DNA of 64,000 bases, from positions 28,133,623 to 28,197,622 of the forward strand of contig CM067315.1 of NCBI GenBank assembly GCA_034231615.1, given 5' to 3'. This stretch comes from Meghimatium bilineatum. Taxonomy: Eukaryota > Mollusca > Gastropoda > Stylommatophora > Philomycidae. Each line of letters starts with the position of its first letter. Position 1 is the stretch's first letter. The notes beneath the pieces are model-generated. The model was not told the DNA's origin, made no database searches, and saw only the letters and a list, made by a program, of their open reading frames with translations. This document shows positions 1 through 11,945 of the stretch, one piece after another. The translations under genes were made by a program, and so were the position numbers.

Positions 1-129
1 ACTAGGCTCAATGTTTGATAAAATATTTTGTTTACGTTAACTAGGCTAAATTTTTGATAAGATTTCTTTTTGTAAATGATGAATCTAAATATAAAAGCTA
101 ACATTGATTACCTCCGTTCTCTTGCAACA

Positions 130-617
130 AAAATTAATGAGTACAACCATTGGAGATACTCTGCTGTTTCAGAGAGCATCTTTAGGTGGAGACTCCGATT
201 CTTGAGTTTTCGATCTAGCATCTGTATATTTTCTTCATGTTTGTGTCCTTATTCCGTGTTGTTTTCACAATTGATTTTTCTTCTAATTCGGGAAGGACCA
301 ACTATTTCAAATATATTTTGCGTCAGCAATTCACACCAATATTTTCCGCGGCTCACTATTGTCCGAGTTTCTTTCACACAAATTATGTGATCAGAAATAC
401 TCAATTGTCTTCACACATTGGTTCTGTTATGTTCTCTAACAATACGTCTTGTAATCGAACATATCTGCAGGCCACGTCGAAACTCAACTCTGATCATTGA
501 AATAATCAAGTTTGAGATCACAAAATCAATTCTCTGTTTACGGTGTGGAGTACCATAAAACAACAATGTATCCGCAGCTAAATCACGAGGTATATCAATA
601 TATACCATATGTATCAT
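130..617 (-). pseudogene. unidentified decayed coding-like stretch
   Basis: One minus-strand frame stays open from 617 to about 130, interrupted by only two stops (near 411 and 267). The translation has ordinary amino-acid composition, with stretches such as YIDIPRDLAADTLLFYG and RRIVREHNRTNV. I do not recognise the family. It lies just beyond the 3' tail of a LINE fragment and may be part of an older transposable element. Bases 1-129 hold only a loose duplication of a TTTTTGATAA-containing stretch. Confidence 0.25.
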
Positions 618-1310
618 TCATCATCATCAAGTGCTGTTTCCGCATTAAAGTTTAGCTCCACCTTACCTTTAAAATAGCTTGTTTTGATCGTGCATTTTCT
701 TGGTGGTACATTGCCTTGGTGATGTATTGTCTTGTTGGTGCATTGTCTGTGTGATGCATTGTCTTGTTGATGCATTATCTTGTTGGTGCATTGTCTTGTT
801 GATGCATTATCTTGTTGGTGCATTGTCTTGTTGATGCATTATCTTGTTGGTGCATTGTCTTGTTGATGCATTATCTTGTTGGTGCATTGTCTTGTTGATG
901 CATTATCTTGTTGGTGCATTGTCTTGTTGATGCATTATCTTGGTGATGTATTGTCTTGCTGGTGCACTATGACTGATTTCAACTCTACCTCCAAATAAGG
1001 GTGTCATGTATTCTTGTATTTCCGAGATAATTTTCATCGACCCCGATCTTAGTCTATTTGAAGTGCTGTTTAGTATGATATGTTCTGTCCTTGTGCGTAG
1101 AATGATAACCTTTCATATTCTGCACATATCATTGAAAATACTTATAACAATTCCTATTTTCATTTCACTTCTATTTCACATCAACCATCTGTGATTATTA
1201 TATCTGCAAGATATAAGAAACTACCTACTTCTTGTATATCCGATTCTGCCATTATACTGATATTATTAAATTCATGATCTTTTTGTAATTTCCTGCAAAC
1301 ACACAATAAT
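613..1310 (-). mobile_element. LINE alpha 3' end, expanded internally by a minisatellite
   Basis: Minus-strand remnant of a reverse-transcriptase LINE. The end at 613 carries the GAT-repeat tail that follows the terminal residues AETALDDDE, as in the copies at 10.2, 35.8 and 60.3 kb. The distal part (1,000-1,310) reads as the region after the reverse transcriptase domain (EFNNISIMAESDIQEV). Between them lies a 32-bp tandem array whose unit resembles the LINE's own segment around TGCACCACCAAGACAA. The copy is 5'-truncated and not functional. Confidence 0.6.
700..968. repeat. 32-bp minisatellite inside LINE alpha
   Basis: About eight copies of a 32-bp unit built from two similar 16-mers (CATTGTCTTGTTGATG and CATTATCTTGTTGGTG). 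The open frame read through it (HQQDNA repeats) is a by-product of the repeat. Confidence 0.9.
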
Positions 1311-1414
1311 TTTTTATCTATGTATTTCTATAACTTTAAGAATTTTTCACCCGTTAGTTTGTTAATGTATTATCTCATCTATACAAGGGAAGAACTTTCC
1401 CAAAATGGAATTAC

Positions 1415-1675
1415 ATTTAAAAAGTGTCAAAAAACAATCCCAGCATCTTGTGAAAAGAGAGGTGCAGCAGCTAAACAGCGAAGATTAGTTCGAAAGTTAT
1501 TGGTAGATAAAAAAAACCCATCTACAGTAGTTATCCCATGCCAAAAATGTCCACGGTTATCTGCGAATAGAATATGGTTTAGAAGCCCTCTACAAACTCC
1601 TAGTCAAGGACATAAATCTAAGTGAATTTCAAAAGTGGATGTAACAAATGGTCATCATCATCATGTGATGTACGA
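1415..1675 (+). mobile_element. LINE beta 3' end
   Basis: The translation reads ASCEKRGAAAKQRR, then NPSTVVIPCQKCPRL, a C-terminal zinc-finger-like CxxCP motif found at the end of many LINE proteins. The end CATCATCATCATGTGATG matches the 3' ends of the copies at 5.4 and 63.4 kb. Only the last 90 or so codons remain. Confidence 0.7.
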
Positions 1676-1734
1676 ATAACAACATCATCTACTCCATAAG
1701 TAGCTTCATTACCTAAATCTTATAAATCACTGTA

Positions 1735-1965
1735 ACTGTCATATAGAACATTCAACTGTATCCGACATATAGAACATTCAACTGTATCCGACATATAGAA
1801 CATTCAACTGTATCCGATATATAGAACATTCAACTGTATCCAACATATAGAACATTCAACTGTATCCAACATATAGAACATTCAACTGTATCCGACATAT
1901 AGAACATTCAGCTGTATCCGACATATAGAACATTCAACTGTATCCGACATATAGAACATTCCCTT
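1735..1965. repeat. 26-bp minisatellite
   Basis: Nine near-identical copies of a 26-bp unit containing ATAGAACATTCAACTGTATC. Confidence 0.95.
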
Positions 1966-2339
1966 CTCTCCGATAACTCGATAAATCCTACATTTGTATC
2001 GTTAACTTCTAATAATGGAATGTGTAGCGTTCACCCCCCCCCCCCCCCACCGCTTAGAAAATAACGACCTTTAGATGTAAGAAGCAAGCAATAAAGATAA
2101 TAACGCAAACCTTATCCCAGCTCCATATTTTCTAACAGCTTTCTCAAAAAGAGCATCTGAAATGTCCACAAAAATGCAGGTCATTAGATTTTTTTGAAAA
2201 AGTTCAACTTCCTCTGCTGACCTTTAGCAAACTCGTATACAGATGAAAGCAGAGAGAGACAGATATGCACGCAGCTGAGAAGAAAGGCAGACAGATAGAC
2301 AGAAAAAAAGAAAGACTGACGGACCAGACAGGCAAACAG
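1966..2339. other. no gene seen
   Basis: Contains a poly-C run near 2,034-2,049 and purine-rich sequence drifting into the GATA/GACA array. Nothing else recognised. Confidence 0.5.
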
Positions 2340-3385
<1,046 letters not shown>

Positions 3386-3885
3386 TGATAGATAGACAAA
3401 TAGATGTTTTAAACTCAATCAAACTTTAACATATCAATTGATTGATGGAATGAATGACTTTGTGCTTACTGCATTAAAACATATTGACAATCTGATGGAT
3501 ATGGACAGACATTTCATTAAATGGATCTATTTGTGATTGAAAAATGTGTTTATTTTTTTAAAAATGATTTTAAAACACGATGGAACGCTTGATTCTTATG
3601 TCCGTATATTTTATGTATACCGGGTATTTATTTGGTCAGAAGTGGTATAGAACATCCCCACTTTTAAATAAGATCCATGCAGATCACTGTTAATTGATCA
3701 TTACACTTCAGTCGACATGCACCGTTATTGATTGGTCGTCAGTTGGATATCACCTGTTTAGCGAGATTGTTGTTTCTACATTACTTTGTACCCGTAATCC
3801 CTCAGGATGGTAGGAGTGCCCTTCTGGGAACGGCAAAGAACAAACTTCCGACATGCTTCTCTGTTCTCAGTATCATCTTATTTTC
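3386..3885. other. no gene seen
   Basis: Unique-looking AT-rich sequence with no coding frame or repeat that I recognise. Confidence 0.5.
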
Positions 3886-4280
3886 TCATGTGTTCTCATG
3901 TTCTCTCATGTTCTCTCATGTGTTCTCATGTGTTCTCTCATGTTCTCATGTTCTCTCATGTGTTCTCATGTGTTCTCTCATGTTCTCATGTTCTCTCATG
4001 TGTTCTCATGTGTTCTCTCATGTTCTCATGTTATCTCATGTTCTCTCATGTGTTCTCATGTGTTCTCTCATGTTCTCATGTTCTCTCATGTTCTCTCATG
4101 TTCTCTCATGTTCTCTCATGTTCGCTCATGTTCTCTAATGTGTTCTCTCATGTTCTCATGTTTTCATGTTCTCATGTGTTCTCAGTATCCTGTTATTTTC
4201 TCATGTTCTCATGTTATCATGTGTTCTCGGTATTCTCTTATGTTCTCATTTGATGTCATGTGTTCTCAGTAGCCTCTTAT
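3886..4280. repeat. TCTCATGTTC-type minisatellite
   Basis: Irregular array of short CTCATGTTCT and CATGTGTTCT units, arranged in a roughly 47-bp higher-order pattern in its first half. The open frames through it (MFSHVLSC repeats) are artefacts. Confidence 0.9.
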
Positions 4281-4749
4281 TTTGTTGTTTGTTGTGTTTG
4301 TGTCTTTCTTTAGAACTCAGAGAATCGCACGCGATTTCTTCTTACTTCCTATGTACAGAAGGCTGGTATCTCATTCATTTCTCAGACCTTTCATTCATAC
4401 CAATGAGATTTCACCTCTCATCTAAATACAATATATATTAAAGGACGCTTCATTCTTTGTTTAAGTGTGGAGAATGTTAATCATATCCATTCTTTAATAT
4501 TATAAATAACATATCTTCTTATACCTCTTCTTCTTCTCCTACCCTCTACAGTACCCTTGTCAATAACTGTCAAGGATTCCCTCTCTTTCTTACAGCTTAA
4601 TTATGTCAATATATCCCCTGTTTCTAAATAATTTGCAGAAAAGGTACCCAAAAAAATTATACATAAATATTTTCTGATTTTTATACACGTTCCATATTGA
4701 AAAAATATCATTGGTGTATAAAAAAACAGAATTGTTGACGTCATTTTTA
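4281..4749. other. no gene seen
   Basis: AT-rich, partly pyrimidine-rich sequence. Nothing recognised. Confidence 0.5.
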
Positions 4750-5045
4750 CTATCTTCTTCTTTTTAACTCCCTCTTGTCAAATCTAACTTGTCAAATATC
4801 ATTTGTCAACTCCCGATTGTGAACTCAATTTTGTCAACTCCTAATTGTCAAATCCCACATGTCAACTCCTAATTGTCAAATCCCACATGTCAACTCCTAA
4901 TTGTCAAATCCCACTTCTCAATTCCTAATTGTCAAATCCCACTTGTCAACTCCTAATTGTCAAATCCCACTTGTCAACTCCTAATTGTCAAATCCCAATT
5001 GTTAAATCCCACTTGTCAAATGCGAATTATAAAATCCTTCTTGTC
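4750..5045. repeat. TGTCAAATCCC/TGTCAACTCC minisatellite, first array
   Basis: About twenty 12-13 bp units alternating TCAACTCCTAATTG and TCAAATCCCACTTG. The same unit type builds the larger array at 7.04-8.2 kb. The LINE in between may have landed inside a once continuous array. Confidence 0.9.
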
Positions 5046-5059
5046 AATTTCCTCTTGCA

Positions 5060-6535
5060 ACCAAAATTTATACATATCCTTCATAGATCAAGAGAAAGAA
5101 TTTGATCGAGTAAACAGAGACAAACTCTGAGAAACACTAAACATTTATGGAGTACACCAACATTTGATTAACGTTTGGAAAAGTCTCTATAACAATATTA
5201 GCAGTACTGTAAGAACAGCAGCAGGCTACACAGAAGACTGATATTAGTACAGGAGCAAAACAGGGATGTGTATTGTCCCCACTACTTTTTATTACATACA
5301 TGGACCATATAAACAAAACATCAAATTCTAATGAAACAAATGAACTGTTTTTTTGCAGATGACCAGGTTTTATTTCCCAACAGCATTGTTGTTCGTCCAT
5401 CACAAGTGATGATGACCATTTGTTACATCCACTTTTGAAAATTCAATTTTAGTTATGTCCTTGATTATGAGTTCGTAGATGACTAATGAGCCCTATTCGA
5501 GCTGTAAATGTCCTTGGACAGTTTGGACATGGAATGACGACTGTAGACGGATCTTGGTCTATCCGTGACTTTCTAGCTGCTCTCCGCTGTTGAGCTGCTG
5601 CATTTCTTTTCTTTTCACAAGATGATGCGCTCTTTTTTATTTTAGAACGCCATGTAGGTCTATTTTGTGCAAGTTCTTCCCATGTATCGTGGTCTATTTC
5701 AAAGGCTTTCATTGAGTTCTTTAATAAGTCCTTGTAGCTCTTCCTTTGGCCACCTTGAGATCGTATACCCTTCTCTAGCTCACCATAGAGAAGTATCTTT
5801 GGCAGACGATGGTCTGGCATACGCACCAAATGACCTGCCCAACGAATCTGTGTCTGCATCAGGATCGTGTAGATAGATAGATAGCATTAAAAACCTGCAA
5901 GACCACCTAAGCATAATAGACACAACAGGCAAGCAATTTGGAATGAAAATCAACATAGACAAAACAGAAGTAATGAATATTGCAAGAGAAAAGGAAAACA
6001 TCATCATATAGATAAACAATAAACAACTAAAACAAGTAGATGAATTCAAATATATGGGCAGTACATTGAGATATGACAACAAACAGACGCAGAAATAAAC
6101 GCAAGATGTAATAAGGCCAGTCAGGTCATTGGTCAATTAATACCTTTATTAAGAAACAAAGATATTACACTAGAAACAAAGAAAGTGCTATTCAAAACCA
6201 TTTTTCTACCAACGTTGTATGTTATAAGTGTCAAACTTGGACATTAGATTCTAGAACAATTCATAAGATTACCAACACTGAAATGAAATGTGTGAGATGT
6301 ATGATTGGAGTTGGCTTGAGAGACTCAATCAGAAATGAAGAACTAAGGAAACAATTAGGGATCAAGTCAACAATAGAATACATCTAGAAAAAACAAGTTA
6401 AATGGTTCGGTGACATAACCAGACAGAAAGAGCAAAGTATTATCCAAACAACCCTTAACAAACGATACGAAAACAGTCGACCTATTGGACGCCCTCGTAA
6501 AAGGAGGTGGACAGATAGTGTATTAGAGACACTTT
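5060..6535 (+). mobile_element. LINE reverse transcriptase remnant, interrupted by LINE beta
   Basis: Plus-strand reverse transcriptase pieces in shifting frames. They run from EFDRVNRDKLRETLNIYG through AKQGCVLSPLLF and the catalytic box FADDQVLF (about 5,355-5,378). After the LINE beta insert they continue with KINIDKTEVM, then VKWFGDITRQKEQ and RPIGRPRKRRWTDSV up to 6,525. Several stops and frameshifts and 5' truncation make it inactive. A family C repeat follows at its 3' end. Confidence 0.75.
5401..5868 (-). mobile_element. LINE beta 3' fragment nested in another LINE
   Basis: A continuous 136-codon minus-strand frame (5,859-5,449) reads IRWAGHLVRMPDHRLPK, then DLLKNSMKAFEIDHDTWEELA, and ends in the zinc-finger-like CPNCPRTFTARIGLISHLRTH. 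This is the usual order at the C-terminus of such LINE proteins. The 3' end near 5,401 shares its terminal sequence with the copies at 1.4 and 63.4 kb. It splits the plus-strand LINE just after the FADD box, so it is the younger insertion. Its 5' end merges with a short TAGA run. Confidence 0.8.
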
Positions 6536-6785
6536 GCGCATGCGGTTACGTCTGTGGGTATCACCAATGACTCACTAGACAAACCAACCATGCAACAGAA
6601 AACCTTAGTAGATGACATGCCTTTATATTGAGGTTATATAGAAGCTTCATGGTACGTTGTCTATACAATCCCGTGGTCGTAACCTTTGATAACAGTTACC
6701 ATGTTGTACCTGCTGACGTTGTGCTTAAACTAGTTACGGGCACGGCGTGGGTGGGCGGAACAACAGAGAAACCTGTCGCAAGTAC
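6536..6785 (+). repeat. dispersed repeat family C, copy 1
   Basis: About 240 bp starting at GCGCATGCGGTTACGTCTG and ending near GTGGGCGGAACAACAG. The same sequence recurs reversed at 12,980-13,235 and in part at 15,074-15,212. No terminal inverted repeats or tRNA head are obvious, so the class is unknown. Confidence 0.75.
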
Positions 6786-7039
6786 CAGAGTTGTGCCCTG
6801 ATGTTGACGTCTGTTTCAGTGGCATTAGAATTGAAACACCATCGATTCGGATGCTGCTGGAACAGAGGACGGAGCACATGGAAATGTCCCACGTGCTGCA
6901 AGGCCAGTTTCGAATCAAGAATCAAGATTAGAGACACTCGGAAATATAACAACTGAAGGGGCAAATAGAAGGGCAAAAGACCGTAAACTCACTCTCCCCT
7001 CAACACCGACAGGTATATGAGGACAGAAAGAAGAAGAAT
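6786..7039. other. unassigned
   Basis: A short plus-strand frame here has a CPTC motif (WKCPTCCKASFESRI) that could be the zinc-finger tail of a LINE protein, but the match is too short to call. Confidence 0.25.
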
Positions 7040-8205
7040 AAGAACTCCTAATTGTCGAATCCCATTTGTCTATCTCTTCTTGTCGACTCCCTCTTGTCAA
7101 ATTCCTCTTCACATCTTCGGCTTGTCAACTCCTTATTGCCAAATCCCTCTTCTAAACTCCCTCTTGTCCACTCCCTCCTGTCAACTCCTAATTGCCAAAT
7201 CCATCTTAGCAACGTCTAACTATTTCATCCCTCGTATAGATTCCCTCTTTTCAACTCCTCTTGTCAAATCCCCCTTGTCAACTATCTCGTATCAATTCCC
7301 TCGTGTCAACTCCATCTTCTCAATCCCGTCTTGTCACCTCCCTTTTGTCTACTTCTTCAAGTCAACTATTTATTGTCAATCACCTCTTGTCAAATCCCAC
7401 TTTTGAACTGTCTCTTGTTAACCTCCTCATGTAAATCTAAATTGTCAAATCCCTCTTGTGAACTCACTTTTGTAAATTGCTTTTTGTCAATTTCTAATTG
7501 TCACATACCTCTTATATCCTCTGTGAAATCCCACTTTTCAACCACCTTTTATCAACCACCTCTTTTCAACTCCTAATTGTTAAATCCTTATTGTCATCTC
7601 CCTCTTGTTAATTCTGTCAACTCCGTCTTTTAAGCCCCCTTTTGTCAACTCCTTCATGTCAACTCATTCATGTCAACTCCCTCTTGTCAACTCCTTCATG
7701 TCAACTCATTCATGTCAACTCCCTCTTGTCAACTCCTTCATGTCAACTCATTCATGTCAACTCCCTCTTGTCAACTCCTTCATGTCAACTCATTCATGTC
7801 AACTCCCACTTGTCAACTCCTTCATGTCAACTCATTCATGTCAACTCCCTCTTGTCAACTCCTTCATGTCAACTCATTCATGTCAACTCCCACTTGTCAA
7901 CTCCTACATGTCAACTCATTCATGTCAACTCCCTCTTGTCAACTCCTTCATGTCAACTCATTCATGTCAACTCCCTCTTGCCAACTCCTTCATGTCAACT
8001 CATTCATGTCAACTCCCTCTTGACAACTCATTCATTTCAACTCCCTCTTGTCAACTCCCTCTTGTCAACTCATTCATTTCAACTCCCTCTTGTCAACTCC
8101 CTCTTGTCAACTCCTTCATGTCAACTCCCTCTTGTCAACTCCCTATTTTAAACTCCCTATTTTAAACTCCCTCTTGTCAACTGTTTCTTGTCAAAAGCTG
8201 CTAAA
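7040..8205. repeat. TGTCAACTCC minisatellite, second array
   Basis: Starts as degenerate TGTCAACTCCCTCT units and becomes a regular 39-bp higher-order repeat of three 13-mers (about 7,640-8,030) before decaying again. All open frames here (MSTHSCQLPLVNSF repeats) are artefacts of a period divisible by three. Confidence 0.95.
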
Positions 8206-8763
8206 CTTGTTCATAACACCGCAACTCCATCAAGTGTTGATATAATGTATAAACATCCCCTCCATGAGCCAGATCCGTTACGTTTCTAGCAAAGAGCCTT
8301 AATTCGGTTCCATGTCACCCTTACTTTAGTCAATACATTTGGAGATTATGTGAGCACTTCTAATATCACACACCTCAAAGTAATCTTAGTAGCGCAACAG
8401 TCAATGTGGACAAAAAATATTTACCGTCAGATTCAAGCCGGAATAAATTATATATAGGGAAATATCTACACAAATATACACTGAAGAAAAACTACATTAG
8501 AAGTCGTTCAGTGAACGAATTCTCGCGTGTGCTGCGGTGTTCGGGCATCGTTGTTGTGCTATTCTAGTGTAAGAAAAAAAGATCGAAGCTCATATCAGCA
8601 TCCACGAGAATGTCTTCAGCTTCTATTCAATCTTCTTCTGAGTTAGCTCCATTTCGAATGTTTTTTTGTTATTCCAGGAATGTCTGATTCATTGTAACAA
8701 TTTGTTGCGTCAATTTCTGTTCCTGATTAAAGCACTTGAGATGGAATATCAGAAACACCATAG
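8206..8763. other. no gene seen
   Basis: Unique-looking sequence without a convincing reading frame or recognised repeat. Confidence 0.5.
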
Positions 8764-8991
8764 CAGTGTTTCCCAACATTTTTTTTACCATGCCCTAACA
8801 AAGTCTTTCTAAAATTCTGATGCCTCTTCCTATGTAACTTTTACATATTTTTATATTAAAAAATGGAATTATTCGCTAAATGAATCCTATTTACAACGTG
8901 TTCCAATTTGTCCCCCCCCCCCTTTTGAACAGTTAAATTGTTAAATTGCCCCCCCCCCCGTGATGCGTGGACCTCTCGTTGGGAAACACTG
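8764..8991. mobile_element. small hAT-like non-autonomous element
   Basis: Terminal inverted repeats CAGTGTTTCCCAAC (8,764) and GTTGGGAAACACTG (ending 8,991) are perfect over 14 bp and of the CAGTG type common in hAT transposons. The flanking octamers CACCATAG and CACTGGAG agree at 5 of 8 positions, as an aged 8-bp target duplication would. The interior has two poly-C runs and no coding frame. Confidence 0.65.
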
Positions 8992-9274
8992 CACTGGAGG
9001 AAATGTTAACAGTAGAACAAACTTGATTCAGCAAAAATCACACAACACATTTTTAATGTCAAAATATTTATAGAAAAGTTTTTACATCATCGTGCATTGT
9101 AAAAATAATTTCATTGATTTCAGAAAGGCTTGTGATCGTGTGTGTCTCCAATGTCTATGTCAAATACTGAGACAATATAACTTCAAAGCTAATGTTATAG
9201 AAGTTGTTGAAACGCTGCACAGAGACCCAAGCAGTGCTGTTTTCATAAGTAATGACGGTGGAATATTTTTCTAG

Positions 9275-9915
9275 GTGGATAGATTAGTACTTCATAGCTG
9301 CAGTTTTCTAGTTAGATAGATTAGTGCTTCATAGCTGCATAGTTTTCTAGATGGATAGATTAATGCTTCATAGCTGTTCATAGCTGCATAGTTATCTTGA
9401 TGGATAGACCAGTACTTCATATCTGCATAGTTTTCTTGATGGATAGACCAGTACTTCATAGCTGCATAGTTTTCTTGATGGATAGACCAGTACTTCATAG
9501 CTGCATAGTTTTCTTGATGGATAGATTAATGCTTCATAGCTGCATAGTTTTCTTGATGGATAGACCAGTACTTCATAGCTGCATAGTTTTCTTGATGGAT
9601 AGATTAATGCTTCATAGCTGCATAGTTTTCTTGATGGAATGATTAATGCTTCATAGCTGCATAGTTTTCTTGATGGATAGATTAATGCTTCATAGCTGCA
9701 TAGTTTTCTTGATGGAAAGATTAATGCTTCATAGCTGTTCATAGCTGCATAGTTTTCTTGATGGATAGACCAGTACTTCATAGCTGCATAGTTTTCTTGA
9801 TGGATAGATTAATGCTTCATAGCTGCATAGTTTTCTTGATGGATAGACCAGTACTTCATAGCTGCATAGTTTTCTTGATGGATAGACCAGTACTTCATAG
9901 CTGCATAGTTTTCCC
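9275..9915. repeat. 39-bp minisatellite inside LINE gamma
   Basis: About 16 copies of a 39-bp unit (CTTCATAGCTGCATAGTTTT plus a TGATGGATAGA/CCAGTA or TTAATG part). Two unit types, CCAGTACTTC and TTAATGCTTC, alternate irregularly. The array replaces about 20 codons of the reverse transcriptase. Confidence 0.92.
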
Positions 9916-10186
9916 AATGCATTTTAACATGTATCTGGAATATATAATGAATGATGTACTATACGCTCATCAAACATCAATAACTATTGGCGGAAGACAA
10001 ATTTGCAAATTGCGTCATATCGATGATATCGATCTCTTGACTGGTTCCGAATCTAAATTTAAAGGATCACCTCAACGTTAGAAGATACTAGTCTATGACG
10101 TGCAAATTATCGGTGATAAAAGCAAAATATTGACGAGTAGTGAGATCAATCAAGAGTACACGAGCGGTTACAAACTGGGGGAAAAT

Positions 10187-10411
10187 CATCATCATCATCA
10201 AGTGCCGTCTCCGCAACGAAGGTTGGCTGCAACGTATCTCCAACATCTCCTGTCTCTTGTCTTGGTGGTGCACTCTGCTAGACTGTAACCTGTCCATCGT
10301 GTAATGTTACTCTTCCACTTGTATCTCTGCCTACCTCTTGCTCGCTTCCCTTTGACTTTACCCTCAAGTAAGGTCTTCAATAGGGTGTCATGTCTTTTAA
10401 TGTGTCCAAAG
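10187..10411 (-). mobile_element. LINE alpha 3' fragment with target-site duplication
   Basis: The minus strand encodes TLLEGKVKGKRARGRQRYKW, then LAECTTKTRDRRCWR and CGDGT, the C-terminus of LINE alpha. A GAT-repeat 3' tail follows (the CATCATCAT run at 10,187). It is bounded by a perfect 11-bp duplication TGGGGGAAAAT (10,176-10,186 and 10,412-10,422). This marks target-primed insertion of a 225-bp 5'-truncated copy into LINE gamma. Confidence 0.88.
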
Positions 10412-10779
10412 TGGGGGAAAATATCATCTTCAAATATCTTGGGTCAACAATATGTGATGAAGACACCTCGGGAAATGAGGTAAAAATTCATTATATAGAA
10501 CACAAGACAAATATATTCTTACGGCAGCAAATAAGCAAACTTGCAGGTTATCAAGAACCACTATTTCAGTGGTTAAATAGCGCAAACTTGTTTGGTTTCG
10601 TTATAACGTGACACGACCCACTTTCTAACCTATTTTTCAAGGGAAAGTCGAGAGCGGAAAAAGAAAACTGACAATAAAAACATGTATTGACACCATCAAG
10701 GACTGGTATCGGCATGATTTTTTCTACACAAGGAATGGTTGAAAACAGAGATATTATGAGTGCGTTCTGCCATGATATC

Positions 10780-11155
10780 TCCAGTATGGTACCCCTACGT
10801 CTGACGTTGTGGGTGCGTTCTGCGTTGATGTCTCCAATATGGTATCCCTACGTCTTATCTTGTGGGTGCGTTCTGCGTTGATGTCTCCAATATGGTACCC
10901 CTACGTCTTATCTTGTGGGTGCGTTCTGCGTTGATGTCTCCAATATGGTATCCCTACGTCTTATCTTGTGGGTGCGTTCTGCGTTGATGTCTCCAATATG
11001 GTATCCCTACGTCTTATCTTGTGGGTGCGTTCTGCGTTGATGTCTCCAATATGGTACCCCTACGTCTTATCTTGTGGGTGCGTTCTGCGGTGATGTCTCC
11101 AATATGGTATCCCTACGCGTTATGGTGTGGGTGTTTTCTGCGCTGATCTTTCCAA
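10780..11155. repeat. 53-bp minisatellite
   Basis: About seven copies of a 53-bp unit containing GTTGATGTCTCCAATATGGT. The outermost copies are more diverged than the central ones. Confidence 0.93.
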
Positions 11156-11286
11156 TATGGTGACCAGGTCTAAGCGCACAAGACAAATACACGCAGGGAA
11201 AATGCGCTCCGGGCAAAAGTGCACAGAAAATTTAAAAATCTGTTGAAAATTAACTGTTTTAGTAAGATAATCGTTCTAAATTTGAG

Positions 11287-11585
11287 CAAGAAAACACTTG
11301 TTGTAATGCAAGAAAACACTTGTTGTAATGCAAGAAAACACTTGTTGTAATGCAAGAAAACACTTGTTGTAATGCAAGAAAACACTTGTTGTAATGCAAG
11401 AAAACACTTGTTGTAATGCAAGAAAACACTTGTTGTAATGCAAGAAAACACTTGTTGTAATGCAAGAAAACACTTGTTGTAATGCAAGAAAACACTTATT
11501 GTAATGCAAGAAAACACTTGTTGTAATGCAAGAAAACACTTATTGTAATGCAAGAAAACACTTATTGTAATGCAAGAAAACACTT
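11287..11585. repeat. 22-bp minisatellite
   Basis: About 13.5 nearly identical copies of a 22-bp unit (GCAAGAAAACACTTGTTGTA core). The frames through it are artefacts. Confidence 0.95.
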
Positions 11586-11734
11586 CTGTGATAGATCAAA
11601 TTAACTTCTCGTTTAATTCACTACAAAAAATCAATAATGTATAATATTATTTAAACATATCTGCCTGTTCAAATCTCAAAAAAACTTGCCGAAAAGTTGG
11701 ATAAATAAAGCCAAATATTAACATGATATATACA

Positions 11735-11945
11735 ATCAGGAGATCAGAATGTGCTATATCATGGTTGATAACTTCTCTGCGATATCTACACCTTTCATAG
11801 ATATTCTATTCATGGTTCCACTTTAGTGCCCCAAATTCTCGTAATGGTTCCATTCTTTACCTCGTAACCCCCTTACTCGTCTTTTACGAACAGTGAGGCG
11901 AACAGTGTCGCTAATCTTTGCTTCCTTTTCAGATCCCACAACAAA
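11735..11945 (-). mobile_element. SINE A, old degenerate copy
   Basis: Aligns by eye to the minus-strand SINE A copy at 32.6 kb: GCGATATCTACACCTTTC, then a diverged middle, CCCTTACTCGTCTTTTACGA and the CTTTGCTTCCTTTTC end. It is much more diverged than the other copies. Confidence 0.5.

Larger units (their letters stand above)
9092..10620 (+). mobile_element. LINE gamma reverse transcriptase remnant with two insertions
   Basis: Reverse transcriptase pieces in order: FIDFRKACDRVCLQCLCQIL (9,110), HRDPSSAVFISNDGG, then after a minisatellite NMYLEYIMNDVLYAHQTS and SITIGGRQICKLRHIDDIDLL. In the last piece the catalytic YxDD box reads IDD (about 10,019-10,030). After a nested LINE alpha fragment it continues with IIFKYLGSTICDEDTSGNEV. 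The VRQGC..SP segment is missing where the minisatellite sits. Multiple stops make it non-functional. Confidence 0.75.

Noticed and set aside
7605-8165. 186-codon frame of STHSCQLPLVNSF repeats
   Set aside because: The period of 39 bp is divisible by three. All three plus-strand frames are open and repetitive, so no gene is implied.
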